Source: Elusimicrobiota bacterium (lineage in GTDB: Bacteria > Omnitrophota > Gorgyraeia > Zapsychrales > Fredricksoniimonadaceae). Taken from it: a DNA stretch of 18,534 nt. The translations under genes were made by a program, and so were the position numbers. The notes beneath the pieces were generated by a model. It saw nothing but the letters and a program-made list of their open reading frames with translations. It had not been told where the DNA came from and made no database searches. Of the stretch, positions 1-12,000 are shown one piece after another; the stretch's first letter is position 1; each line of letters begins with the position of its first letter. The stretch spans positions 1 through 18,534 of the forward strand of contig JAAYZZ010000014.1 in the NCBI GenBank assembly GCA_012514595.1, written 5' to 3'.

Positions 1-3000
1 CTCTTCCTTCTGGACAGGACGGGTGTGCTCAGATTTGATTCGATCATTCAGTACGCGAAAAAGCTTTTGAGATCCATGTTCGGTGACGGAGGCCGTAAGG
101 CCGGCACCCTCCTCTCTCCCAGAGGAGCAGGCGCCGAAGATCTCAAGGGAGCCAATATAGGCGAAGTGAGTGTTTTTGACGGAATGAAGGGTGCCGGTGC
201 GGGTCGTCTGTCCCAAGATCCGGAGGCCTTAAAGGCGAAACAGGCACGTAGTGCAGTCGACGGTATCACGGGTGGCGCACGCAACGCGCTGGGTAAGATC
301 GGCACGAACGAAGGCGACCGGGAAGGTCTTGGTCAGACACCCGAACGGCTCGCTCACAGACAAGCTCGGACCGATGACGGTAAACCGTCAAGAGCTGGCG
401 CGGCTCATGACGCGCAGGATGAGATCGGTGTGAACGAAAGCGGCCTGGAGCGTCCTGGTCGGACACGCGAAGGTGCTGCTCAAAGACAAGCTCGGACTGC
501 AGAGAGCATCGAGAGCGCGAATGAGAAGCAACTTGCCGGAGCTTTGGGCAAGGGTACTGTGCATACCGGCGATGAGCCGGACGATGATCGCTCTTCGACG
601 GTGCCGTTTGGCCGTCGGAACGCTGAAACGGTCCAGGGGTCTTTGACCTCTACGGGCCACCGGAGCACGGGCGTTGTCAAGGGTGCCGGAAGTGTGGCGC
701 TTGAGATGGAGGAAGTGCGGACGGCCACCAGGATCGCGCTGAAGCTGAACAATGGCGCGGCCCGGGTTGGGAGCACTCGTTCTGACAGGGAGACTGGAAT
801 GTCCAGTCTTGCCGCAGGCAGTAAGGAGTCTGAGACCGATAGTATCGACGGTCACGATCGGGCTCTGAGAGCGAATAGAGTTGAAGTTCGAGGTGCCGAG
901 AGTGTCGAAGGTGCCACAGACGCGGAAGGTGTAAGCCGCGGGACATCTAAGGGCAGAGATGCCCAGGGTGTCAAGGGTCGGGGAGTGTCGTCGGTCGATG
1001 AGAAGGCGGACGCAGCCCAGGCCGGATCGAGCGGCAGCGCCGGAGGTGTCAGGGGTTCAGAAGGTGTGGGGGCCGGAGCCAGTGTGGGCGGCCGAGGCGC
1101 TGGAAGACCCAATGGTGCCCAGGGTGTCGAAGGTGTGGAAGGTGTCAAGACCGGCCGTGAAGGGGCGGGCTCGATCATCGGAAATACTGTTGGTGCCCAA
1201 GGTGTGAGAGGTGCGACACCGGCATCTGACCATAGATCTCCGATCGAAGCCATCGAGGCCGCAGGAAGCGGCGAAGTGTCCGGTTCCCAGAGTGTGTCCC
1301 AAGACCGTCAGGCGTCAGATGTCAGACGTGCGACGGGGGAAAGCTCAAGGACCGGTGACGCTGTTCGCCAGGGTTCTGAAAGTGCGGCTGCAACTCACCA
1401 GAATACGGTCCTGAGCTCGGATCAAGAGCGCGGGACCTTCTCTCCGGAAGTCTGTGCCGATGAAAAGGCCGGATCTGCCGGAATCCGTGTTTCCAATACA
1501 GCCGAGAGCCGAGAGCCGGGATCCGAGGGACGAGCTGCAACATCTCGCCTCTCGCCTCTTACCTCTCGCCTTTCGTCTCAAGATATCGGGTTCGTCGCCC
1601 ATGCCGCGGCAGGAGGCCTTGTTGCCGCGGCCCATGGCGCTCTCCGCGCCCTGTTTAAAGCCGGGTCAAGGGTCCCCTCCACCTCGTGGCTTGCAAAAGC
1701 CCGCCCGGCCTTTTTAAAGACATTTGCTGCTTCGGCCCTGGTGGCCGTGGCCATCCTTTTCGGCACAGGCGCCGCCGAGGCCCAGACGGTCCCGCCGGCC
1801 GTCCTGCCTCAGCCCACGCTTCAGACGGTCCAGGTCGGGAAGTATGATGCCCGGGTCTTCACATTTGGTTCCAACTACACGTTCAAGGTCGGTACGCAGG
1901 CGGATCCGCGGGCGGTGGCGGTGATCAATGGCGGATATTTTGACGGGGACCGCAAGCCGGTGGCGCTGGTGAAGGTCAACGGCACGACGGTCCGTCGGTA
2001 CAATAAGGCCAACGACGATGCCAACGGCCGGGCGTTCAACGGCCAGGCCGGCGCGATCCTCTACAGCGGAACGTCGATGAGCGGTATTGTGCCGGCCTCG
2101 AGCGCTGTGGCATCCGCAGTCGACGGGAATCCGGCGGTCACGGATGCGATCCAGGCCGGCCCTCTCGTCTTGAACCAGGGGAACTTCGCGATCACGCCCG
2201 ACAAGCACAAAAAGAACAGCGGGGCGCGCAACTTTATCGCCCGTCACAAGAACGGGACCTGGAGCCTGGTTTACACCCAGGGCTCCCTGTTCGGCCGCAA
2301 CGGGACCCCGCTCGCCGAGATGGCCAGGTTCTTCCAGGCCCAGGGATATGAGGATGTGATGACCGTGGACGGCGGGCGTCGCGGGTTCTTTGTGGTGCGG
2401 GATGCCCAGGGCCGCGAGATCGAGCGGTCCACGCGTCTGGGATCCCCGGTGACGGTCATCAGCGTTGTCCCCACGTTCGATACGCCGATCAACAGCCCCG
2501 TGTCCCTGAAGGTTCACGGGGTCCTCAAGGTCCTGGGCGGGTTTGCGGCCGTGGGGACAGGGCTTCTCGGACTTCTGATTCTTCTGAAGAAGATGGCTTC
2601 CTTCCGTTCGTCTCGCGGCACGCGTCCGTCCCGTTTTGGCGGACGCATGGTCCTGATGTCGCTGATCGCGGGCGCCGGATTGCTGCTTGGCGCTGGCGCT
2701 TCGGTCGCCGAGGCTGCAGTCCCGAATGTGGCTCCCGCCCCGATCGTTCTGGTCAATCCTGCCGCGCCCCGGATGGCGGCCCCGGCGCTGCGTGTCGAGG
2801 CCCAGACCCGGACGCTGGAGGCATCCGGCTATCATGTGCTCGCGGTCCCGCAGGCCTATCAGATGAAGGGCGGCTGGAAGGGGATGGCCATCGGCCTCGA
2901 GAAGACCGACGGGCACTTTGCGGTGATCACGCCCCGGAAGGCCGAGACCCTGGATGTCGCGGGTCTGCGCGGGATGTTCGGGGACGACGGGGAGGCGGTC

Positions 3001-6000
3001 GTGGAGGCGATGCGCAGGGCGGCGGGTCGTCCGGTCCTGTTCGCGGATAAAGACAGTGAGGGTGATGAGGCGATGTTCCGGGATCTCTTTGGCCAGACCA
3101 AGACGGCGCTTGATCTCAAGAGCCCGGCGGCCCTGGTCCATGCCACGGGTTCCGATGCCTTTGTCCCGCTGGTCCTGGGGGCGGGTCCTGATCCCGTCGC
3201 GCCGGAAGGCCAGGAGGGCGAGACCGAGGAGGAAGTATCCTCGTCGAGAGGTCCGGTCGCGGAGCGCGAGGCGGCCCTGGTCAAGGCCCGGGAGGCCAGA
3301 GAGGAATTGCAGGACAAGATCCGCGATGCCCGCGAGCAGGAGGCGGATCTTCGCGCCAGGACCGCGTTGGCGGATCAGGGCCAGATGGCGGCGGATGTCC
3401 GTCGGGATGTGATGGGATGGATCGACGGAGAGGCCAAGGCCGCCGTGACCGACCCGGATGCGGTGCGCGAGGCCTATCGTGATATGGAAGAGTCCAGCCG
3501 TCTCAAGGATCCCAAGCGGACGAGCCTGTTCTTCGGGGTGGGCCTGCAGGGGGCGATGCCTCTTAATATGTGGTCCTTCGGCGGCGGAACGATCATGGGG
3601 GGTGTGGGCCTGAGCGTTCCCGAGCAGCCGCTCATGAATCTGGCGCCCATTGCCTACAACCTTTACAGCGCCGAGAAGGCGATGAACTGGTATTACTATC
3701 CTTTCCTGGTGAACGAGGGGATCAAGGCGATCGACAGTTGGAGAGCGAACAGAGCGGGGGATGATTATTATGGGGCCTACATGGCACCGAACCGCGGATG
3801 GTGGACCGTTCTGGTGGAGGTCGACGACGTCACAACGAGCGCGCGCCTCGACAAGGGTGAGGAATCGGGCCGCGACCGTCTGGCCCTGCGCGGGATCACG
3901 GTGATCGACCTGACCTTTGACGCCCTCAATGAGCTGCTTGAGAAGATCCCGCTCCTGAAGGCGCTCTCGAGCGAGGAGAGGATCGCGTTCTGGCAGAAGA
4001 ACCCGACCTACGTTCTCGGGGAGCTTGAAAAACTTTTTGCCGCCAGGGCCTGGAGTGAAAAGGATCAGAACATTGACTACTTCATCCGCCGCGGCGCGGA
4101 CCACGAGATGCTGCCGGGGACGAAGGTCCCGGCGCAGCAGTATGCCTTTGCCTATCGCGTGGACCGGGCTCGTGCGATCGCGACCCAGGGACGCGAGGGG
4201 GTCCATGAGATCTTCCGAGCCGTGCGGTTCCACGCCAGCGTCTCTTCCGACGGGAAATTGACGGTCGATCCCCGGCTGCAGGAATCCCTGAAGTCCGGCC
4301 GGCACCCGCTCTGGATGGAGAAGGGGGCCTTCTACCGGATGCCGAACCGGTATCGTCTCGCCGAGAACGCCGTCACGGTGAACGCGATCCTTGACGGTGA
4401 GATCAACGGGATCAAGGTGTCGGGCGGTTCGTTCAGTCCCGTGGACGGGAGCCTTGTCAACCGCTTCATTCAGGGCCGCCAGATGCCGCTGTTGGGCTAT
4501 CAGACCATCCGGGTCTTTGAGAACAATGCCTGGGTCCTGCGCGATGTCCTTGTCGACATGACCCAGCCGGTCCGGGTCAACGGGCAGGTCATGTACTGGC
4601 CGAGCATCGACGGGAAAGAGAAGCCGCAGCCCATGTATCCGATCGCGGTCCTAAGCCAGGAGGAGGTCGTGCGCGGGATCTTCTTCAACCAGAGGATGAC
4701 CCCGCGGCAGGCCGGGGTGACGGCCGACTTCTTCCTCTCCCGTCGCGCGACGGTCGAGGACCCGAGGAATATTTACGATCTTCATTCGGTGCGGCCGGTC
4801 ACAAAGGCCCTCGCCGAGACCGCGGTCGTTCCGACCAACACGGCCTTCCGGGCCGACGGGACGCCGAGCGATGTCCAGGCGATCGATGTCCTTCGTAATG
4901 GTCAGGCCATGGTCGCGCTTCCGGCGGGAATGAAGCTGCCGGGGACCTATCAAAACGGCACGATCAGCATCTTCATCCCGCGGCCGGCCGGGGTCCCGGT
5001 CGCACGCGCGATCACTCCTCAAGGGGCCGCCTGGTTCATGAACGACGGGGAGCTCCTGGAGCGGATGACCGCGACATTAGGGAAGAGGCTGTCGGTCGAG
5101 GTCACGCTCAAGAACGGGCCGAATCCTCTCGCCCTGGGGCAGACCTTGAAGAAGGGGGATGTGATCCTTTCGGGCCTGGGGCTGAACGAGGAAGAGCGGC
5201 AGGTCGCGGTCATCGAATACGGGGCGAATGCCGGACAGACCATGAGGACCCTTGGCGACCCGACGGTCTCCTACATCGTGCTCGACAAGAGCGGCCGGCC
5301 CACGGTCTACAGGACCACGGATGATGTCCGGCCGGACTTCGAAGAGACGGCCCTCTCGGTCAAGGCCTCCGCGTCCGTTCCGGCTTCTTCCCGGGACCTG
5401 CGGGCGGTGTTCTCGCGGATCGACGGGCAGGGCCGCGAGGTCGCGGGTCTCCGCCGGGATCTGAGAGAGCTTCGGATCGCGGCCGAGCAGGCGCGGAAAG
5501 ATTACGAGATCGCGCGCGATCTGCGCGGCGCGGTCGCGACCGAGGGGGATGTCCGCGCCGAGGCGGGACTGGGCGCGGGCCTGACCCGGCAGACCACCAA
5601 GATGCTCGAAGATCTGGGGGCCCAGACGACCGATCTCCAGCAGGGGACTGCGGTGAGCCTGCCGGGTCTGATCGAGAAGGGATATGTGTTCGATGAGTAT
5701 CATCCGGAGGGGGTGCCCCAGGATGCCGCGCGGTTCGCTTATGACGCGAAGGCCCGCCGGGAGGCGCTGGACCGGATCCGGGCCATGAGCCGCGAGAATT
5801 CCGTCCTGCGGGAAATGGCCGAGGGGCAGACCGAGGCGCTGCGGGCCGGTGACGCGCTCCTTACGTTCCATCGCCAGGCCAAAAAGGCCGAGGCCGAGAT
5901 CCAGACACTCAATACCAGGATCCTTGAGAAGGCCCGGGAGTATAACCGGGAGGCCGCCCGTTACAACCAGATGGTGCGGGGGACATATGAAAAGGTCCAG

Positions 6001-9000
6001 GGCGCCCTGTCGGATGATCTTGACATGTTGCCGCAGGAGCGCGACGGAATGGCGGCGGGTCTGGCCGATGGTTTTGCCCGCCGTTCGCTCCTGCGTCCTG
6101 TGGTCATCATCGACGATCAGGTGATCGAGATGAAGAACATTGCGGCCCCTGCGGAAGGCATCTTCAGCTGGGCCGAGATGTCCGGCGACAGCGCCAGCCA
6201 GGTCTACGGCTGGGGCAACCTTGTCGATGACGAACATGTGGTGGGCGGGGTGACGACGGGGGCAGAGGCGCCGGTCTATGACGGCGGGCCTCAGGGCCGG
6301 TTCGTCCTGGTGGACATCAAGACCATCGGCGGGGACGCGGAACAGGCCTACCTGAACAAGGCGGTCGCCGGGGTCATGAGGAGCTATCAGTTCGTGCAGA
6401 CCGATCCGCTCGGCGACGAGGATGCCGGGTATGACGAGAACCGCCAGTATTATCTTTTGGCGGATGAGGTCGGATATCAGAACGGGAAATTGTACGTGGG
6501 CGGACGGGCCTTCGTGGCGGTCGAGGACGGCGGGGACGATACGGTCATTCACGGTCTAAACGGGATGGCCCGCTACGACATTCTTCCGACGGACAGCGTG
6601 ATCCTCGAGATCGGCGCGGCCAGGAGCCGCAGCGAGCGCGATGTTCGCGTCCATGTGTATGAGGAAGACGAGTGGGGCGGGGTCTCCGAGGGGCATGTGG
6701 ACACGACGCTTCGCACGCGCGAGTCGGTGCGCTTCGCGCGTCTCAGTCTGGAGCATCGCTTCTCCGAGAAGACCGCGGTCTACGGCGGGGTCAAGACCTC
6801 CGATATCGGCGAGGACCTCTTCCTCGGCGGCCGGGTCGATCTGGACGGGACGTTCGAGAAGTTCCTCAAGATGCCGGTGCGTGCGAACATGGAGTACGGG
6901 TTCCTCCAGCGGGATGCCAGGGCCGTGATCAAGGCCGGCCGTTTCAATCTTTTCGGGACATACCGCAACACCCGCTCCAACAGGTATGGGCTGACCTATG
7001 ACATTTTGCGCGGCGAGAGGTTCCAGGTGGCTGTGGGTTACGGCATGGGCGAGCGCTATGGCCGCAAGTTCCACGGGCCGATCGTGAGCGGCACGACAAA
7101 GGTGGGCGGGGTGGACCTCAATGCGGGGATCTCGGCCAGCGGCGATCCGTCGGCGGTCGCGACATGGGATGCCCTGGACTTCCTGCGGGGCCGCAAGGCC
7201 CGCAAGGACCTCGTCCTTCCCCAGGGCCGTCCGACGGCCCTCTCGACGGTCCCGAACGCGGGATGGGTGATCCCCTACCTTACGGGCGAAGACCATCCGA
7301 CCGTGCGCGACATTCGTCTCGTGGGGGATCCCGAGGCGATCGAAAAGGCCTATCACGCGACGCGGCCCGCGGACAGCGAAGGACGTCTGGTCCTGACCAG
7401 CCCGGCGCAGATCGAGCGCGAGCGGGACATCATGAATTCCTATGCGCGGCTCATCATCGAGGGCCGTTTGAACCGCGGGGTCTGGAGCGCGGAGGCCTTC
7501 CGCGGGGTGGTCGGGGCGCTTCGGGTCGATCTCGCGACCAAAAAGATGACGATCCCCACAGGGACCTATGACCTGGGCCGGGGAGAGAGCGTGGATGTCG
7601 AGGGCGAGGCCGTTGTGGAGTTTATGGACAAGGGGCTCGCGTGGCAGGAGAAGAAACTGGAGGCCGAGCTTTCGGCCCTGCGCGCCGGCGGTCAGGAGGT
7701 CCGGTACCAGATGCCTGACAAGACATTGCACCCCGTGATCGTGGCCAAAGGAGATGCGGACTCCGATCAGGCGGCGGTCGGCGTCTGGGACGAAAGCGAT
7801 CTGGTGGCTCTTGAGGCACAGAACCGCGTTCGGTCGACCCACCTTCGAAAGAATCCATACGGGTACTATCACGACAAGAATGACAACAAACAGATGGATG
7901 CGGATGAACAGCGCGTGTACTGGGTCGAGGGGGAATCTTATAAAAAGATCGTCGATCCGACCGTGAAGGATGAGGATGGGCGCCCGGTTCCTGTGCCGCT
8001 CCGCCCTGTGATGGAGACCGTTATTTTCCACAAGCCGATCGACACCCTTATCCTGAATGCGGCAGACGGGAACTTCAGGACGATCGAGGCGTTCCGTAAT
8101 GAGAACTTCTTTGTGGAGTGGCGCGATGGATCAAGCCAGTACATGAGCCATCAGACCGCGTCGCAGAAAGATGTGGCCAGGACCTTAAGGGAACAGGCCG
8201 CCCAGATCATCCAGCTCGACGCCAAGGGGAACGCGATCGGATATTTCGGGGCCACCAAGGTCCCCGGGGTGATGCTGCACGGATGGAGCAATGGCCCCGT
8301 CGGGACCCAGTCCCTCTATGATCTGAAGACCCGCCAGAACATCGAGTGGCAGGTGGCCACCCGGACCGGACAAGGACGGGAATTTGACGTCGAGATGCGG
8401 GATGCTTTGAGCGGCGAGGTTTATTCCGACCGGCGTATCCAGGTGGCTGTTGTGGATGGAACCCTTCGGGTGGGAGCCCAGATCCCCGATGAGAACGAGA
8501 TCGAAAAGCACAGCGTCACATTCCTGGGCGAGAGATTCCTTGGCAAGTCCCAGACCCTCGGTCCGCTGGGCGGTCACGGCATCCGCCGCCACATGGTCTC
8601 GGAAGGATTTGATGCCTCTCGGCCGCTTCTTTCCACCTCCGGCCGGACCGAGATCCAGAACGGCGGCCGCGAGCTCTTCACCACATCCCGCATGGCCATG
8701 GACGATATGTCGAGCTATGATGCCTACTGGCAGGCCCGGATGACGAATGCGGTCAATACCGTCGCGCTCGCGGACGCGGTCCGGCTGAAGGTGCATCTCG
8801 AGAACCCCGTCCTCGGCAAGAGCCATACCGAGACCAAGGATTTCTACGGGCGCGTTCTTTTCGATGCGACACGGTTCTCCACCACACAGCATAAGTATCA
8901 GGGCATCTCCGAGATCGTGGGCGTCGCCCATGAGACGCGAATGACCGACAGGCGGGGCCGGGTCATCGATGTCAGCTATCTGCTCAACAGACAGGGCCGG

Positions 9001-12000
9001 CGGATCACGGACTTTAACGATATCAACCTTGCGACCAACATCTTCGACCGCGGGACCTTGAGCTATGAAGGCGCCCGGATCTACCGCAGTGTGGATAGGC
9101 AGGGCAAGGTCCGCGAGCTTCGCGATCAGTATGTCGCGATCCGCGATGTGCCTGGACGGATGCTCATCGAGACCATCGGCCATTACGATGCCGAGGGCCG
9201 CTTCGTTCCCGAGGAGAGGGTCTACAGCATCTACCTCTTCGGCGTCGGTCAGTACGGCCGGTACGACATCGCCACCAAGACGGTGCGCACGCGCGTCCTG
9301 GCGAACGGTTCGGAAGAGATCATCGCGTTTGCGAACAACACCCATTTCAAGGACGGGTACCTGATCTACAAGACTCAGCGCGGGTTCGGGGCGATCGCGC
9401 AGGGTCTTGAGCTCACCGGGGACCCGATCGCGAACCAGAAGGCCCTGCAGGAGTTCTTCACCCAGGGCAGGACGATCACCTTCAGACATCGCCTCGAGGG
9501 TGTCGTGGAGATCAAGGACAACGAGGGACGGCTTGTGGCCATTCTTTCCGGGCACAAGAATGTGGATAGGGCGGGATATCCGGCCGGCCGGCCTCTGTGG
9601 GCGACCGTTCTGGATTACAATTCTGCCTTCGACTATCGAGTCTCTTCCGGGAGCGATGAATTCATGTATTCGGCCTCTCTGGGGGATCATCCCGAGAACA
9701 ATCCGGCGGCGATCTTTGCGGCGCGTCCGGTCACCGGGGCGTACGAGATCATCACGCACCTTTCACGGCCGGAGTTCATTCGTGAAGTTGTGAATGGTGC
9801 CGACTATGTTGGCGTGAAATATGATGTTGAGAGCAAGAAATTCCCCGGACTGCGCCAGCAGACCTTTTTGGTGGACGGGCAGTTGTTGCGTTCCCGCTTT
9901 GCCGATAGCGGACAGAATGGTCCGAAGGACCTGATGCTGACATTTGATCGCAATTCTTTGCCAGAGACGGATAGGGACCTTTCCCGGAAGGAGGGGACTG
10001 CTTACAGCGTCTTCCGCAAGACCTTCTATCGTGATTATGCTCTCCTGGAACGGTTTATCAGCCCAGACCTCGACGAGAACGGTTCCCTCCGGGAAGGCCA
10101 GAAGCCGGCATCCCTGGCGCTGGTCAAGGATGGCGTGGTGCGCTTCGAAAGGGGAGGATGGGGCCGGCAGCTGGTGCCGTTCGTTTCCGTAAAATCCGCA
10201 GACGATCATTTGGGCCGGAGCATTTTCGGTAGAACGCTCCGGGCTGCTTTGGGCTACAGGACCGAGGCGGAAAGAGTGATGGACGGGATGTTGAAGAATC
10301 GGAAGATCTCCGGCCTCTCATCCGAGATTGATTCGTCATTGGACCTCTTGAAGATGTCCGGCGGCGCGTTTGACTGGAGGAACATTGCGGGGACATTGGC
10401 CATTCTGGCGGTCCTGGGTATCGGGCGTCTGCGCAGGCTGATCGGAAAGACGGTCGGCTTTGTTGTCATGGGTTCTGTTGCGGCGGTTCGGAAGGTCGGC
10501 AACAAGTATTCCGGAAGCTCTCTTAAGAAAGCGATCGATGGGATCCGCGTGAAAGTTCGATCTGTTCTTCATGCCCGGCCGCTCATGATCGCGGCGCTTG
10601 TCTGGCGTGATCTGAAGACCGCGTTGAAAGACCTGTTCATTCTTGCTTTCGCGGTCCCGACATATTTGCTTAAGGAGTTCTTCTGGGAGGCCTGGTACCT
10701 CTTGATGGCCCACGAGAATTTCAACATGGTCACGATCGAGCAGATCCTTGGATGGGGCTTTACGAAGGATGAGGCCATCGAGCTTTTGGGGATGCGCAAT
10801 CGGGACGGCGCTTTTGTGGATGGTGATGACGTTCATGATCGCATGGTTCGGCAGACGGCGGATGGGGAAAATTTCCATGTTCTCGATAGGACGATCGCGG
10901 GTCTGACCTGGGCGCAGAGGCAGAAGGAGCGGCTGCGTCAGCACGGGGCCATGACAAGACTGGTCCGCTCGCTGGGGATCCAGCGCGGGGAGATACCTGT
11001 GAAGGAGAGCGATATCCGTAACGCGCAGGACCTCACGACCCTTCTGAACCTTTTTGGTTATGAGGATAACGACAAAGGGGTGACTCAGAGCGTTGCGGCC
11101 TTTGTCCGTGGAGTGGTTGTCCGGCATCCCCATGTCACATTGAACGGGCTTAAGGAGATCCTGCTTTCGCTCAACACGGTTCGCCGTGGGCTGTCCGCGG
11201 ATGTGTTCAGAGGACGGTTTATCGCCCGGGTCATTCGTCTGGCCCACTACAATCCGGATACGACTTTCCGTTCGGATGTTCGGGATCTTGTTCAGGCCGA
11301 TGTGATCCGCATCCTCAGGAACTTCGGCTTTGCCGTAGCACCTTTGGAAGAGGGTGAGGCAGATCAGGGGCTTCGCTTCAAGGGCGAGTATGCGGGTCTT
11401 TTGCAGGGGATCATGGAGAGCATCGAGCATGCGGCCTTCTGGGAAGAACTTTTGCTTCCTGTCGAGATGTCCGTTAGCGGGATCTATCTGGCCACGAATG
11501 ATGCCCTTGAGAAGGACGCTCCTTTGGAGGCCCGGATCCGGACGCGCCTCGTGTCGCTTGATCAATTTGTCCTGATGCAGGTCATTCAGCAGGTCCAGGT
11601 CGCCTTGAACGGCAACGGGCGGTTCGAGGAATGGGAGGCGCGTGAGTTCAATACCGCGGAAGATACGAGGAATTGGCGGACGGACCCGGCACATGCCCGC
11701 AAGGCTGTGGAGAAGATGCGGCATTTCTATAAGGTTGTGGCGAATTTCAAGGGGATACTGCATGCTCATATGGGCGCCCCGGGTGGTCCTTCCAAGGGCA
11801 AACAGGAAAAGGTGAAGGACCGTTATGGCGATACTTATCGGGACCATGAGTGGTCCCTGCTGTGGGAAGAGTGGAATGAGATGTTCCGCTACATTCTCAA
11901 GCAGGATAACAATCAGGCAGATGGACAGCTGAAGATCGAAGATCCTGCAGCCAGGCCTTTTGAGTCGTTGCGTAGCGGTCTTGAAGATTATCTGCGGGAG

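Larger units (their letters stand above)
1..1680 (+). other. Low-complexity, probably disordered Gly/Ala/Ser/Val/Arg/Glu-rich region (residues 1-560)
   Basis: The first 28 or so residues look like the basic amphipathic end of an upstream domain (DSIIQYAKKLLRSMFG at 14-29). After that the translation is dominated by Gly, Ala, Ser, Val, Arg, Glu, Asp and Gln with almost no aromatic residues. It contains GV-type tripeptides and three AQGVxG motifs (residues 321, 373, 399). No catalytic domain is visible. At DNA level it is made of short tandem units listed separately. Third-position GC is clearly lower than in the following domain (10 of 20 codons in the line at 481, against 16-18 of 20 in lines sampled from 5.4-9.7 kb). 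It probably acts as a flexible spacer between an upstream membrane region and the exported glycosidase. Confidence 0.75.

Noticed and set aside
1543..1577. CRISPR or regulatory repeat array
   Set aside because: The units are 7 nt, directly adjacent and without spacers, and they lie inside the open frame.
2647..2715. Separate gene starting at the ATG before the second signal-like segment
   Set aside because: There is no stop codon upstream in the frame, no convincing ribosome binding site and no gap. Internal initiation cannot be excluded but is not supported.
1714..4305. 863-codon open frame on the minus strand
   Set aside because: Its codons are the exact reverse complements of the + frame codons. 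In this phase stops arise only opposite TTA, CTA or TCA, which are rare in this GC-rich gene, so long shadows are expected. The translation is rich in Arg/His/Pro/Leu with no domain, while the + strand here encodes the clear NAGPA-type domain.
5077..9759. Three consecutive minus-strand open frames of about 490-525 codons (5077-6552, 6556-8031, 8185-9759)
   Set aside because: All lie in the same antisense phase as the other shadows, are separated only by codons opposite rare sense codons, and show no recognisable domain or ribosome binding site.
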